Source: an uncultured Eubacteriales bacterium
GTDB lineage: Bacteria > Bacillota > Clostridia > Peptostreptococcales > Anaerovoracaceae
Assembly: GCA_900315485.1 (NCBI GenBank)
Contig: OMZI01000023.1
Coordinates: 1-45,881, forward strand
Direction of reading: 5' to 3'
DNA: 45,881 nt
Shown: positions 16,729 to 24,305 of the stretch, in pieces
How the letters are laid out: each line of letters starts with the position of its first letter
Position numbering within the stretch: the stretch's first letter is position 1
Position numbers and translations under genes: made by a program
Notes under the pieces: model-generated
The model's input: only the letters and a program-made list of their open reading frames with translations
Databases searched by the model: none
Told to the model about the DNA's origin: nothing

Positions 16729-17061
16729 CTATACTGCGACCTGCTCGGTGCCTGTGACCTTGTAGTCAGTACCCTTCAGCAGGCGGGCAAAATCCGCTTC
16801 GCTCTTCTCGCTTTTGGAGAGGACTTCGGCTCTTGCGCGGCCGAGATTGACATGCGCCCATGTGTCGCCGGATGCATTGATTGCATTCTCGACTCTTGCA
16901 GCGCAGTTGGAGCACATCATGCCCTCGATACCTACGTTGTATCTGTACGGATAATGCGATTCATCCGTATCTTCTACAGGCTTGGCAAGTACGGATTCAG
17001 CACTGCCGCAGCAGCTCCGGCGGCGCTTCTTACCGCTTCCTCTGATGCAGCCACGTGACTC
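16729..17061 (-). pseudogene. Remnant of heavy-metal-associated (HMA) domain membrane protein
   Basis: An open frame of 110 codons has no usable start before ATG at 16920 (63 residues). Read from 17061 it gives a basic stretch, then SCCGSAES, then HYPYRYNVGIEGMMCSNCA and a complete rest of an HMA domain, with metal-binding Cys in MCSNC. This order (basic, CCG, linker, HYPY, HMA) is that of a clostridial family whose N-terminus is a membrane helix. That helix and the start codon are missing. The frame overlaps the 3' end of the truncated tetR in another frame, so a deletion probably joined the two genes. A short HMA peptide could still be made from 16920, but it would lack the first beta strand. 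Confidence 0.6.
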
Positions 17062-17273
17062 TCAAGCCACTTCTTCATGTCCGTAACAGCCGGCTCTACG
17101 AGTGCCTCAAACATGGCCTCCTTGCTGTCAAAGTGCCTGTAAAGCGCAGCCGCAGTAAGGCCGCACCGCTGCCCTATACGCCGCATCGATGCCTTATCGT
17201 ATCCGAATTCGGAAAACTCATCCATTGCAGCGCGTATTATTATCTCGTGACTCAAAGATTTATCTCTCGGCAT
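16974..17273 (-). pseudogene. Truncated TetR-family regulator
   Basis: A 99-residue product. Residues 1-60 form a complete TetR helix-turn-helix (AAMDEFSEFGYDKASM... LYRHFDSKEAMFEAL). Normal members have about 190 residues; the ligand-binding and dimer domain is missing. The last 29 or so residues (Ala-rich) are encoded by DNA that in another frame reads as the HMA protein, so the true tetR part probably ends near residue 70. ATG at 17273 follows GGAGGGG. Promoter and palindromic operator upstream are intact, so a short DNA-binding peptide may still be expressed. Confidence 0.65.
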
Positions 17274-17309
17274 TGGCCCCTCCGTGCCGGCAGCAGTTAT
17301 TTACAAAAG

Positions 17310-17338
17310 ATGACAATGAGAACCGTCCCCGTTGTCAT
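17310..17338. repeat. REP-like palindrome
   Basis: GATGACAA and TTGTCATC arms flank a GAGAACCGTCCCC-type core. The same arms recur, diverged, at 10221-10277. It lies in the tetR leader. The motif resembles dispersed palindromes of Firmicutes; a genome-wide count was not possible. Confidence 0.6.
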
Positions 17339-17340
17339 CA

Positions 17341-17364
17341 TAGTTAGTTAAAATTAACTAACTA
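17341..17364. promoter_or_regulatory. TetR operator palindrome
   Basis: Perfect inverted repeat of two 11-bp arms, TAGTTAGTTAA and TTAACTAACTA, separated by AA. It lies directly downstream of the -10 box of the tetR promoter, as expected for an autorepressor site. Confidence 0.75.
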
Positions 17365-17366
17365 AT

Positions 17367-17395
17367 AATTTAACCTCTATTCCCCAAATTGTCAA
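17367..17395 (-). promoter_or_regulatory. Promoter for tetR remnant
   Basis: Minus-strand TTGACA (17390-17395), exactly 17 bp, then TAAATT (17367-17372). The operator begins 3 bp further downstream. Confidence 0.7.
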
Positions 17396-17429
17396 CCTTC
17401 GCAGGCAAAAAAACTATTCACATTATTAC

Positions 17430-17463
17430 GGCAAAATAATAAGGGATGGCATAACGCCATCCC
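17430..17463 (-). terminator. Intrinsic terminator after pepD
   Basis: GGGATGGC (17443-17450) pairs with GCCATCCC (17456-17463) around ATAAC. On the minus strand it is followed by TTATTATTTTGCC. Confidence 0.65.
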
Positions 17464-17508
17464 CGCGGTATTATGAATGATATTCAGAGGTCACTGGCAT
17501 CCCTCTGC

Positions 17509-18957
17509 CTACTTGCAGGCTGCGAGTACTGCCTTGACATACTTCCAGGTCCTCTGTACTGATTCGATGTCCATCCTCTCATCAGGCGTGTGTACTCCGA
17601 GGAGATTCGGTCCCAGGCATATTATGTCGAGGTCCGGCTTCTTGCCCATCAGGATACCGCCTTCAAGACCGCCGTGTGATGAGAATATCTCAGGCTCTTC
17701 GCCGTACATCTTCTTATATACGTCAACCATGATCGGTCTGAGTTCGGATTCAGGCTTGTACGGCCATGCCGGGTACTCGCTGATGAGGTCGATGTATGCT
17801 CCGGTAAAATCGCAGCACAGCTGCAGTCTGTTCATCATCTCGATGAGCTTGCTGTCGACAGAGCTCCTGCACTGGAAGCTTACTCTTACCTCGCTGTCCA
17901 GAGTCTTCACAACGCCCGGGTTCAGTGATGTCTCAACAGCACCCTCTACCGAGCGGTCCATTGTCTGAACGCCGTTAGGTGATGCATAGATGAATCCGAT
18001 GACATTCCGTGTGGATTCAGCATCCATTGCATCGTATGTTCCCGCGGCACCGGTCTCTGCCATGATCTTCATGTCAGGCTCATTGCCGAAGTACTCTTCA
18101 CCGACAGTCCTGCCCATCTCCTCGAAGGCCTGCGCGAATGCTGCCGCCTTGCCGCTTTCAATGATGACCTCTGCTGTGCAGTCCTTGGCGATGACGTTGG
18201 CGCCCATGCCGCCTTCGATATGCATGAGACGGATATCATAATCCTTTCCGAGTGCATACAGGATGCGGGCCATGTCCTTGTGGGCGTTGCCCCTCTGGTT
18301 CTGGATGTCGTTGCCGGAGTGGCCGCCTCGGTAATCCCTTATCTTAAGGGTCACTGAAGTTCCGCTGCACTCCGATCTTCTGAACGGGATCACGATGTCG
18401 CAGATTTTGGCACCCGCGCATCCGACTGTCAGGCGTCCCTCATCCTCGCCGTCGAGGTTCAGCATCTTGCGGCCCTTGAGAAGTGATGTGTCCAGATTGT
18501 GCACTCCGTCCATCCCGATCTCCTCATCGACAGTGAAGAGAGCTTCGATCGGCGGATGCGGTATATCATCGCTTGCGAGAACAGCCATTGCGAATGCCAG
18601 CGCAAAACCGTCGTCAGCTCCGAGTGTCGTTTCGCGCGCTCCGATGTAGTTGCCGTCCACGAAAAGGTCGAGCGGCTCAGTGTCAAAGTCATGGTCTGAA
18701 TCAAGTGTCTTTGCTGCCACCATGTCCATGTGGCCCTGCATTATCACAGGTTCGCTGTCCTCATATCCCGGAGTCCCCGGCTTGTATATGATCACGTTTC
18801 CGGTCTCGTCCTGAACATAGTCAAGCCCGTGGTCCTTAGCGAACCGCACGCAAAAAGCGCTGATCTTTTCGTCCCTGTATGTTCTTCTCGGGACCATGGA
18901 CAGCGCTTCGAATTGCTCAAATACTTCCTTTGGTTCGATGTTACTCAGTACACCCAT
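17509..18957 (-). CDS. pepD: Aminoacyl-histidine dipeptidase (M20 family)
   Basis: A cytoplasmic metallopeptidase of 482 residues that cleaves Xaa-His and other dipeptides. The metal ligands of the M20 family are visible: H76 and D78 in MQGHMDMV, D115 in LGADDGFA, and the catalytic/metal pair E145-E146 in TVDEEIGMDG. The dimerisation lid domain occupies about 185-400. ATG at 18957 follows AAGGAG with 7-nt spacing. It stands alone, with a promoter at 18989-19017 that carries a palindrome in the spacer, and a terminator at the end. Confidence 0.92.
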   Translation of the reverse strand: MGVLSNIEPKEVFEQFEALSMVPRRTYRDEKISAFCVRFAKDHGLDYVQDETGNVIIYKPGTPGYEDSEPVIMQGHMDMVAAKTLDSDHDFDTEPLDLFVDGNYIGARETTLGADDGFALAFAMAVLASDDIPHPPIEALFTVDEEIGMDGVHNLDTSLLKGRKMLNLDGEDEGRLTVGCAGAKICDIVIPFRRSECSGTSVTLKIRDYRGGHSGNDIQNQRGNAHKDMARILYALGKDYDIRLMHIEGGMGANVIAKDCTAEVIIESGKAAAFAQAFEEMGRTVGEEYFGNEPDMKIMAETGAAGTYDAMDAESTRNVIGFIYASPNGVQTMDRSVEGAVETSLNPGVVKTLDSEVRVSFQCRSSVDSKLIEMMNRLQLCCDFTGAYIDLISEYPAWPYKPESELRPIMVDVYKKMYGEEPEIFSSHGGLEGGILMGKKPDLDIICLGPNLLGVHTPDERMDIESVQRTWKYVKAVLAACK

Positions 18958-18988
18958 GTTATTGCTCCTTACTATGCGTCAACAGATA

Positions 18989-19017
18989 TAGTTAACAGCG
19001 GCACAATGTGCCTACAA
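18989..19017 (-). promoter_or_regulatory. Possible pepD promoter with operator palindrome in spacer
   Basis: Minus-strand TTGTAG (19012-19017), 17 bp, TAACTA (18989-18994). Within the spacer, GGCACA-A-TGTGCC (19000-19012) is a perfect 6-bp inverted repeat, positioned so that a bound protein would block RNA polymerase. Confidence 0.4.
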
Positions 19018-19068
19018 TGTAATAGTAACGCAAATGAGCTTTAACGTAAAAGGAACTAATTGGTCATA

Positions 19069-19650
19069 TTAGCCGAGCTGCTTGTTGCACCACTCCTGCC
19101 AAGCCTTGACAGTCTTAGGTCCTCTCTCTCCGTCGACCTCAACGCCCAGGAATTTCTGCATTGCCTTGGATGTGCCAGTGCCCCAGAATCCGTCAGCCTC
19201 AGCGCCTACCTTCTTCTGGATAGCCTTGATGGTCTCTTCTCCCATGATGCCGTCTTCCTTGCATCCGAGGATGTGCTGTGTAGTAGTGATGGTCTTCTTT
19301 CCCCACTCACCGTCTACAGCCAGCTTGTATTTGGAGTCAGCTGCGGCCTTGGCCTTTGCTGCTTCTGCTGCCTTTGCTGCCTCTTCTTCCTTAGCCTTGG
19401 CTTCTGCTTCAGCCTTTGCCTTAGCTTCTGCTTCTGCCTTGAGTTTTGCCTCTGCTTCTGCAGCCTTGGCCTTTGCTGCTTCAGCTGCTTCTGCTGCAGC
19501 CTGTGCAACAGCGGATGTCTTTACATCTGCAGCCTTCGCAGTATCAGCTGCCTTAGCCTCTACTGCAGCCTTAGCTTTTACGCCGGCTTCCTTAGCCTTG
19601 GCTTCTGTCTCTTCCTTAGTCGACTTCTTGAACTTATCAAATAATCCCAT
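19069..19650 (-). CDS. Ala/Lys/Glu-rich helical protein with four 20-residue PG-binding-like repeats
   Basis: 193 residues starting MGLFDKFKK (an amphipathic, possibly membrane-associating end); no signal peptide. Residues 10-105 consist almost only of Ala, Lys and Glu and should form a long helix or coiled coil. The rest has four repeats with exact 20-residue spacing: DGEWGKKT (113), DGIMGEET (133), DGFWGTGT (153) and DGERGPKT (173). Such D-G-x-x-G-x-x-T repeats occur in peptidoglycan-binding tails of clostridial lysins. Without an export signal its target is uncertain. ATG at 19650 (GAGGTG, 4-7 nt) is preferred over an upstream in-frame start. Weakly biased, repetitive codons (GCC/GCA, AAG/GCA) suggest internal expansion. 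Confidence 0.75.
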   Translation of the reverse strand: MGLFDKFKKSTKEETEAKAKEAGVKAKAAVEAKAADTAKAADVKTSAVAQAAAEAAEAAKAKAAEAEAKLKAEAEAKAKAEAEAKAKEEEAAKAAEAAKAKAAADSKYKLAVDGEWGKKTITTTQHILGCKEDGIMGEETIKAIQKKVGAEADGFWGTGTSKAMQKFLGVEVDGERGPKTVKAWQEWCNKQLG

Positions 19651-19820
19651 TTTGCACCTCTTTCTGCCGGTCATAAGACAGTACCGGCCTCATCGTCAGT
19701 ATTACGATATACACTAAAATTATAGACCGATTCCCGCAGCCTTTCAATTACAAACTTGCGGCTGATGCCGCACAAGCCCTGCGGCCGGCATGCCGGATTC
19801 CGTTCAGCGGAACGCATCAA

Positions 19821-19850
19821 TTGTGTGTGTCCCGCCGTACTTTTTATGAT
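19821..19850 (+). promoter_or_regulatory. Promoter for STAS-kinase gene
   Basis: TTGTGT (19821-19826), an 18-bp spacer and TATGAT (19845-19850), about 48 nt upstream of the ATG. Just upstream (19757-19795) small hairpins TGCGGC/GCCGCA and GCCGGCATGCCGG are present between the divergent genes. Confidence 0.45.
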
Positions 19851-19897
19851 AATATTATATCTGACAGATTATGAGTATTTGATCAGGAGACAATTTG

Positions 19898-21082
19898 ATG
19901 AAAGAAGTAAGAGTTGAAATAAATGACGGCATGATCAATGTATGGCTCAGCGGTCATATCGATTCTGCCAACGCTGAAGAAGTCAAAAGCGAACTCTTCG
20001 GAAAGATCGGCGATGCTGCAGGTCCTGTCACTGTAGATGCTTCCGGACTTGAATATATATCGAGTGCGGGGCTCAGGATCCTTCTTCAGCTTCGCAAGAA
20101 GCACGCAGAACTTCACATCACGGATGTAAGCCCGGAGGTCTATGAGATTTTCGATGTAACAGGCTTTACCCAGATGATGGATGTGTCCAGAGCATATAAG
20201 AAAGTTTCGATAGACGGATGTGAGGTCATCGGCAAAGGAGCCAACGGCACCATCTACAGGATAGACAAGGATAATGTCGTAAAGGTGTATAACAATGCGG
20301 ACGCTCTTGAGGATATCCAGCATGAACGTGAAGTCGCAAGGCTCGCTCTCATCCTCGGCATCCCTACCGCTATCTCATACGACATAGTCAAGGTCGGCGA
20401 CAGCTACGGTTCGGTATTTGAGCTTCTGAATGCGAGATCGTTCTCCAAGATCCTTGAGACTGAGCCTGAGCGCATCGGCTGGTGTGTCAGCGAATATGTC
20501 GAACTTCTCCACAAGATCCATGATACAGAGGTTCCTGAAGGCAAGCTCCCTGACATGAAGAAAACAGCTCTCGGCTGGGCTAAGTTCATGAAGGATCACC
20601 TGCCTGAGGAGACAGGAAGCAAGCTTGTGAAACTCGTTGAGGATGTTCCTTACAGCAATCACATGATCCACGGTGACTATCACACCAAGAACGTCGAGCT
20701 CACCAATGACGAGGTGCTGCTGATCGACATGGACACCCTCGCAGTCGGAGATCCTGTATTCGAATTTGCATCGATATACAATGCGCTTATAGGGTTCTAT
20801 GAGCTGAACCACGACGGCGTAGTCGAATTCCAGGGATTCAGCTACGACACATCTGTCAACTTCTGGAACAAGGTCATGGCAGCATATGCAGGAACCGACG
20901 ATGCCGCAGTGATCGAAAGCCTTTCAGACAGAGCCCGCATCATCGGCTATACCCGCCTTATCAGAAGATCCATCAGAAGAGGCGGACTTGAAGATGAGCA
21001 GAGGAAGAAAGAAATCGACCACTGGACGGAAGAGCTCATCGGGCTTGTATCCCGGATCGACTGTCTGTCATACAAAGCATGA
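19898..21082 (+). CDS. STAS domain fused to aminoglycoside-phosphotransferase-like kinase
   Basis: 394 residues. Residues 1-95 are a STAS (anti-sigma-factor-antagonist-like) domain with the phosphorylatable-site segment YISSAGLRIL (S55/S56). Residues 107-394 are an APH-type kinase: Gly-rich loop IGKGANGTIYRI (111-122), VVKVY lysine K129, catalytic HGDYHTKN (D260, N265) and metal-binding D277 in LIDMDT. The architecture fits a family catalogued as TIGR02172. It might phosphorylate a STAS partner or a small molecule; this is not known. ATG at 19898 with AGGAG at 8 nt is chosen over TTG at 19895. Two SpoIIE-type phosphatase genes, one fragmentary, lie in the window and could act in the same switch. 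Confidence 0.8.
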   Translation: MKEVRVEINDGMINVWLSGHIDSANAEEVKSELFGKIGDAAGPVTVDASGLEYISSAGLRILLQLRKKHAELHITDVSPEVYEIFDVTGFTQMMDVSRAYKKVSIDGCEVIGKGANGTIYRIDKDNVVKVYNNADALEDIQHEREVARLALILGIPTAISYDIVKVGDSYGSVFELLNARSFSKILETEPERIGWCVSEYVELLHKIHDTEVPEGKLPDMKKTALGWAKFMKDHLPEETGSKLVKLVEDVPYSNHMIHGDYHTKNVELTNDEVLLIDMDTLAVGDPVFEFASIYNALIGFYELNHDGVVEFQGFSYDTSVNFWNKVMAAYAGTDDAAVIESLSDRARIIGYTRLIRRSIRRGGLEDEQRKKEIDHWTEELIGLVSRIDCLSYKA

Positions 21083-21095
21083 TCTTAAATACCAC

Positions 21096-21137
21096 AAAAG
21101 CCTTCAGCACGTTTCAGTTCAGTGCCGGAGGCTTTTT
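21096..21137. terminator. Bidirectional terminator between STAS-kinase and phosphatase fragment
   Basis: AAAAGCCT and AGGCTTTTT arms with a partly paired CAGCAC/GTGCCG interior. T-runs follow on both strands (CTTTTTCATTT plus; GGCTTTTGTGG minus), serving the convergent genes. Confidence 0.65.
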
Positions 21138-21167
21138 CATTTCCCGTATTTTCAGTACCGGAACACA

Positions 21168-21590
21168 TCAGTGCCAGTCCTTTTCCTTCATACCTCCCTG
21201 TATGTATCCTTCAGGGATCCATTTTGACATATTGCCCGGTCTTCTCCAATTTCTGTTCTTGCGTCCGGCCGGATTTTTGCGGTATTTCTTTTTGAACTCC
21301 AGACAGAGCATTGTGAGGTCATCGAACTGAGGTGCTTTGCCGACAAACAGGTCTGTTGCGCGCTTGACGCTTCTCAGTATCTCATCCGGAGTATCATTCT
21401 TCACGGAATTCAGCACCTCGATCAGGCGGTCAGTTCCGAACAGCTCCTCATCTTCGTTCGTTGCCTCCGGCACACCGTCAGTATACAGGAACAGTTTTGA
21501 ACCCGGCTCGAGCTGAAGATCGTATGATTGATACTTCATGTTCTCCATGGTTCCGAGAACAAAACCATGCTTGTCCTTGAGTATCGCGAT
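21168..21590 (-). pseudogene. 3' fragment of a SpoIIE/RsbU-type PP2C phosphatase
   Basis: From about 21590 downward the frame encodes KDKHGFVLGTMENMKYQS, LFLYTDGVPEATN, LFGTDRL and QFDDLTMLCLEF: the last third of an RsbU-like phosphatase with two of its metal-binding aspartates (TDG, FDD). The first two-thirds, including the GDFYD and DVSGKG motifs seen in the full homologue at 40948-42321, are missing. Upstream the frame runs in an unrelated way through the end of the neighbouring gene (stop at 21620). About 30 extra basic residues follow the domain. It is probably an inactive remnant of a gene cut by deletion. Confidence 0.7.
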
Positions 21591-21619
21591 AATCCGGCTC
21601 ATTCTCCCGCTGTTCCGGT

Positions 21620-22252
21620 TCATTCTGCCGCTGCAGGTCTGCTGTCTGCAGAAAACAGAACGAGTCCTCCGCGCCTTATGTGCCCTGTGTCCCACAGTCT
21701 CCTGAGATCAAGCCACTCATACGAGCTGTATGTGACAGCTTTTACAAGCACGGTGCTCTGATCATCACTCACTTCATATCCGTTTATAAGGAACCAGTGC
21801 CAGTTGTAGTCAGCATATTTTCTGTCCCTGTGGTTGAGTATGAGTGTCGGAACCGGATATCCCGCATCTATCTGCCGCATGACCGCTTCCGCTGCAGCCT
21901 CGTACGGTTCAGTGCCTTCCAGAGTCGTCATCGAGACAGAATCCACTCCCCTGTCTCTCAGATATTTTGCGTATCCGTCCACGAATATCTCCGTCCTGTC
22001 GATCCCGGACATCCGCGGCCACAGGTACTTCTCCATTATGTGCGCAAAATCCACATAATCGCGTTTTGAGAGCCTGTGCACATCAAAAGGGTATATTCCT
22101 TCTATTCCGAGATTCAGCGCAAAATACAGGCTGCTGTCGCAAGCTGTCTCCGCACCGCATCCGCCGATACGCATCATAAACGAACGGAACCAGCCCTGAT
22201 TGCCGCCGTATGAATTGCCTATGTAGAAATGTTCAAGCTCCCTTCTGCGCAT
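21620..22252 (-). CDS. Conserved hypothetical protein, possible C39-like Cys-His fold
   Basis: 210 residues. GGCGAETACDS (C32, C38) near the N-terminus and YNWHWFLINGYE (H152) later match, in order and spacing, the Cys and His of papain-like C39-type peptidases or their relatives, where W-H-W-V-x-I-x-G is common. No signal peptide or membrane helix. Whether it cleaves anything is unknown. ATG at 22252 follows AAGGA. Its start overlaps the end of the EamA transporter gene by 20 bp, so both are co-translated. It ends close to the phosphatase remnant. Confidence 0.6.
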   Translation of the reverse strand: MRRRELEHFYIGNSYGGNQGWFRSFMMRIGGCGAETACDSSLYFALNLGIEGIYPFDVHRLSKRDYVDFAHIMEKYLWPRMSGIDRTEIFVDGYAKYLRDRGVDSVSMTTLEGTEPYEAAAEAVMRQIDAGYPVPTLILNHRDRKYADYNWHWFLINGYEVSDDQSTVLVKAVTYSSYEWLDLRRLWDTGHIRRGGLVLFSADSRPAAAE

Positions 22253-23111
22253 GCGGATCCTTTCTGACTGTTATAAGCACTCCGATGAACACCAGCACGA
22301 TCCCTGCTACCTGCCTCAGGCTTATCGACTCACCGAGCATCAGATATGAGAACAGCGCCACGAATACCGGCTGCGAAGCGTAGATAAGTGTCGTGTGCCC
22401 GGCAGTGCTCAGTTTCTCTGCAGTTGTCTGGAGTATGAAGCCGAGAGCTCCGCATCCGAGTGCCAGATACAGGAGCTGCCACCAGCCTGCTGAGCTTGCA
22501 GGGAGTCTCAGCCCGTCTTCAAGTATGAGAGAGAATATGAATCCGTATATTGATACGAATATGAGCTGGAATGTGCCGAGCAGCACCGGGTCGTCCTCTC
22601 TTGCATATCTCTCTGTGTACAGCATCTGGAATGAATAGAAGAATGCGCTCAGTATGCACACGCAGTCCCCTTTGTTGAGGGTGAAGTTCCCGGACAGGCA
22701 CATGAGACCTACACCTGTAAGGGTTATGAAAATGCTGATGACATGAGCCCTGTCAGGCCTCACCTTCTCCTGTGCGAAGATTATGAGCGGTGTGAAGAAA
22801 GCCACAAGACTCATCATGAAGCCGGCATTGGATGCTGTAGTGTATTTGCAGCCTACTACCATGCACAGGTATGAGAGGAACAGGAACGTCCCCAGTATGA
22901 ATGCATGCAGAGATGTCCTGCGGTCCAGGTTCCTGTAACGTTTTATGAAGATAATAAAACAGGCAGCGAACGCAATAAGAAATCTCAGCGCTACCATATT
23001 GAACACATCCAGCTCTGCCAGGATCTGTTTGGAGAATATGGTCATCGCGCCGAATATCATCGTCGCTGCCAGCATCATCATATCGCCTGCTAAATAGTTC
23101 GGCTTTTTCAT
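22233..23111 (-). CDS. EamA/DMT-superfamily transporter
   Basis: A 292-residue inner-membrane protein with about ten hydrophobic helices in two similar halves, each an EamA domain (about 8-135 and 150-285). Typical features are the early GAMTIFSKQIL stretch and the ALGFILQTTAEKLS segment near the start of the second half's last helices. Family members export amino acids, purines or drugs; the substrate here is unknown. Its ATG overlaps the stop of the AI-2E gene (ATGA, 4 bp). Confidence 0.85.
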   Translation of the reverse strand: MKKPNYLAGDMMMLAATMIFGAMTIFSKQILAELDVFNMVALRFLIAFAACFIIFIKRYRNLDRRTSLHAFILGTFLFLSYLCMVVGCKYTTASNAGFMMSLVAFFTPLIIFAQEKVRPDRAHVISIFITLTGVGLMCLSGNFTLNKGDCVCILSAFFYSFQMLYTERYAREDDPVLLGTFQLIFVSIYGFIFSLILEDGLRLPASSAGWWQLLYLALGCGALGFILQTTAEKLSTAGHTTLIYASQPVFVALFSYLMLGESISLRQVAGIVLVFIGVLITVRKDPHAQKGA

Positions 23112-24292
23112 TCCTGTTCTTTCTTTTTGCGGGTCCCCGTCCTTCCGGAAGGCTTCTCTGAAGCCTTTGCAGCTTCCGCTGCTGCCTTCGCTTCTGCTTT
23201 CAGTCTGTCCTCCCTGCGCTCGAGATACCTGTCAAACTGTATCTTGATGAGCGCTGCCGTAGGCACTGCGATGAGCATTCCGACAAAACCTCCGACCGCA
23301 CCGCCGCCTATCAGTGCAGCGACTACAAGCAGCGGATGCACCATTACATTGCTGCTCAGGAGTCTCGGATTGATGATATTCCCGTCTACGAACAGAAGTA
23401 TCGCGAGCACGATCGCTCCTGCGATGAGTTTTGTCCACGCTCCGGTCGGTATGCATACCAGCGCCAGAGTGAGATAGCCTATAACAGGTCCGACATACGG
23501 AATGAGATTTCCGCAGCCTGTCAGGACACCGACTACCGTGCCGTTAGGCACTCCTATTATCATCATCGCGATTGTTGTCATAACACCGATTATCGCCGCA
23601 TCGATGAACTGTCCTCTGATGTATCCCGAGAAAACTCTGTCTGCATCCGCCAGGAACTGCTTCATTCCGGCAGGTGAAGAATTACCGGAGATTATCCTCA
23701 AAGCACGCATCCAGTATTTGCTGATGTTGCCGTCGTCGAGCATGAAATATATAGCAAAGATCACTCCGAACAGAAGGCCGGATGCGACATTGCTGACCCC
23801 GTTCACTATGGCGCTCGCGATCCTGCTGATGCGCTCAGCTGAAAGTCCGAACATGCTCAGATATTCTTCCAGCTTGGTGGTGAACGATGTGAAATCATGC
23901 TGCATGTATGAAATCAGGCTGCTGATATCACCCTCGCTGATCGTGCTGACGGTCCTGACGAGTGTGAATACCAGTACTCCCAGGATCCCGAATACTATGG
24001 CGAGAGCAAGTATTATGCTGATAACAACAGAACCTGTCCTCGCGATCTTTTCAAGGCCTCTGTCCCTGAAGTAGATCTCCAGCTTTTTCACTACAGGCCG
24101 CAGCAGATAGCTGATGATGCCTCCTATTATGATCGGCCTCAGCACTGCCATGAACAGTCCCCACGCCATGGACCACACGCCTCTTGTGTTATACAGGAAA
24201 TACAGGATAAGCGCTGTAATTATGACGGTTATTGCTGCATATGAGCACAGCTTTATGTATTTATGGTCTAAACTTATCAGAGGTTTTTTCAT
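23108..24292 (-). CDS. AI-2E family transporter
   Basis: A 394-residue membrane protein with an N-terminal pair of helices, a long extracytoplasmic segment (about 110-160) and a C-terminal cluster of helices with the conserved GNLIPYVGPVIG (about 275-290) and P-rich loops of the family. The C-terminal 40 residues are Lys/Ala/Glu-rich. Members range from autoinducer-2 exporters to Na+/H+ antiporters. The substrate cannot be assigned. ATG follows AGGAAAGGA. The YdjM-like gene ends 13 bp upstream. Confidence 0.85.
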   Translation of the reverse strand: MKKPLISLDHKYIKLCSYAAITVIITALILYFLYNTRGVWSMAWGLFMAVLRPIIIGGIISYLLRPVVKKLEIYFRDRGLEKIARTGSVVISIILALAIVFGILGVLVFTLVRTVSTISEGDISSLISYMQHDFTSFTTKLEEYLSMFGLSAERISRIASAIVNGVSNVASGLLFGVIFAIYFMLDDGNISKYWMRALRIISGNSSPAGMKQFLADADRVFSGYIRGQFIDAAIIGVMTTIAMMIIGVPNGTVVGVLTGCGNLIPYVGPVIGYLTLALVCIPTGAWTKLIAGAIVLAILLFVDGNIINPRLLSSNVMVHPLLVVAALIGGGAVGGFVGMLIAVPTAALIKIQFDRYLERREDRLKAEAKAAAEAAKASEKPSGRTGTRKKKEQE

Positions 24293-24305
24293 TCTTTTTC
24301 CTTTC

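Noticed and set aside
17310-17338. Operator for the TetR remnant
   Set aside because: The palindrome is shared with another place in the window (10221-10277) and is likely a dispersed repeat; the TTAGTTA palindrome next to it is the better operator.
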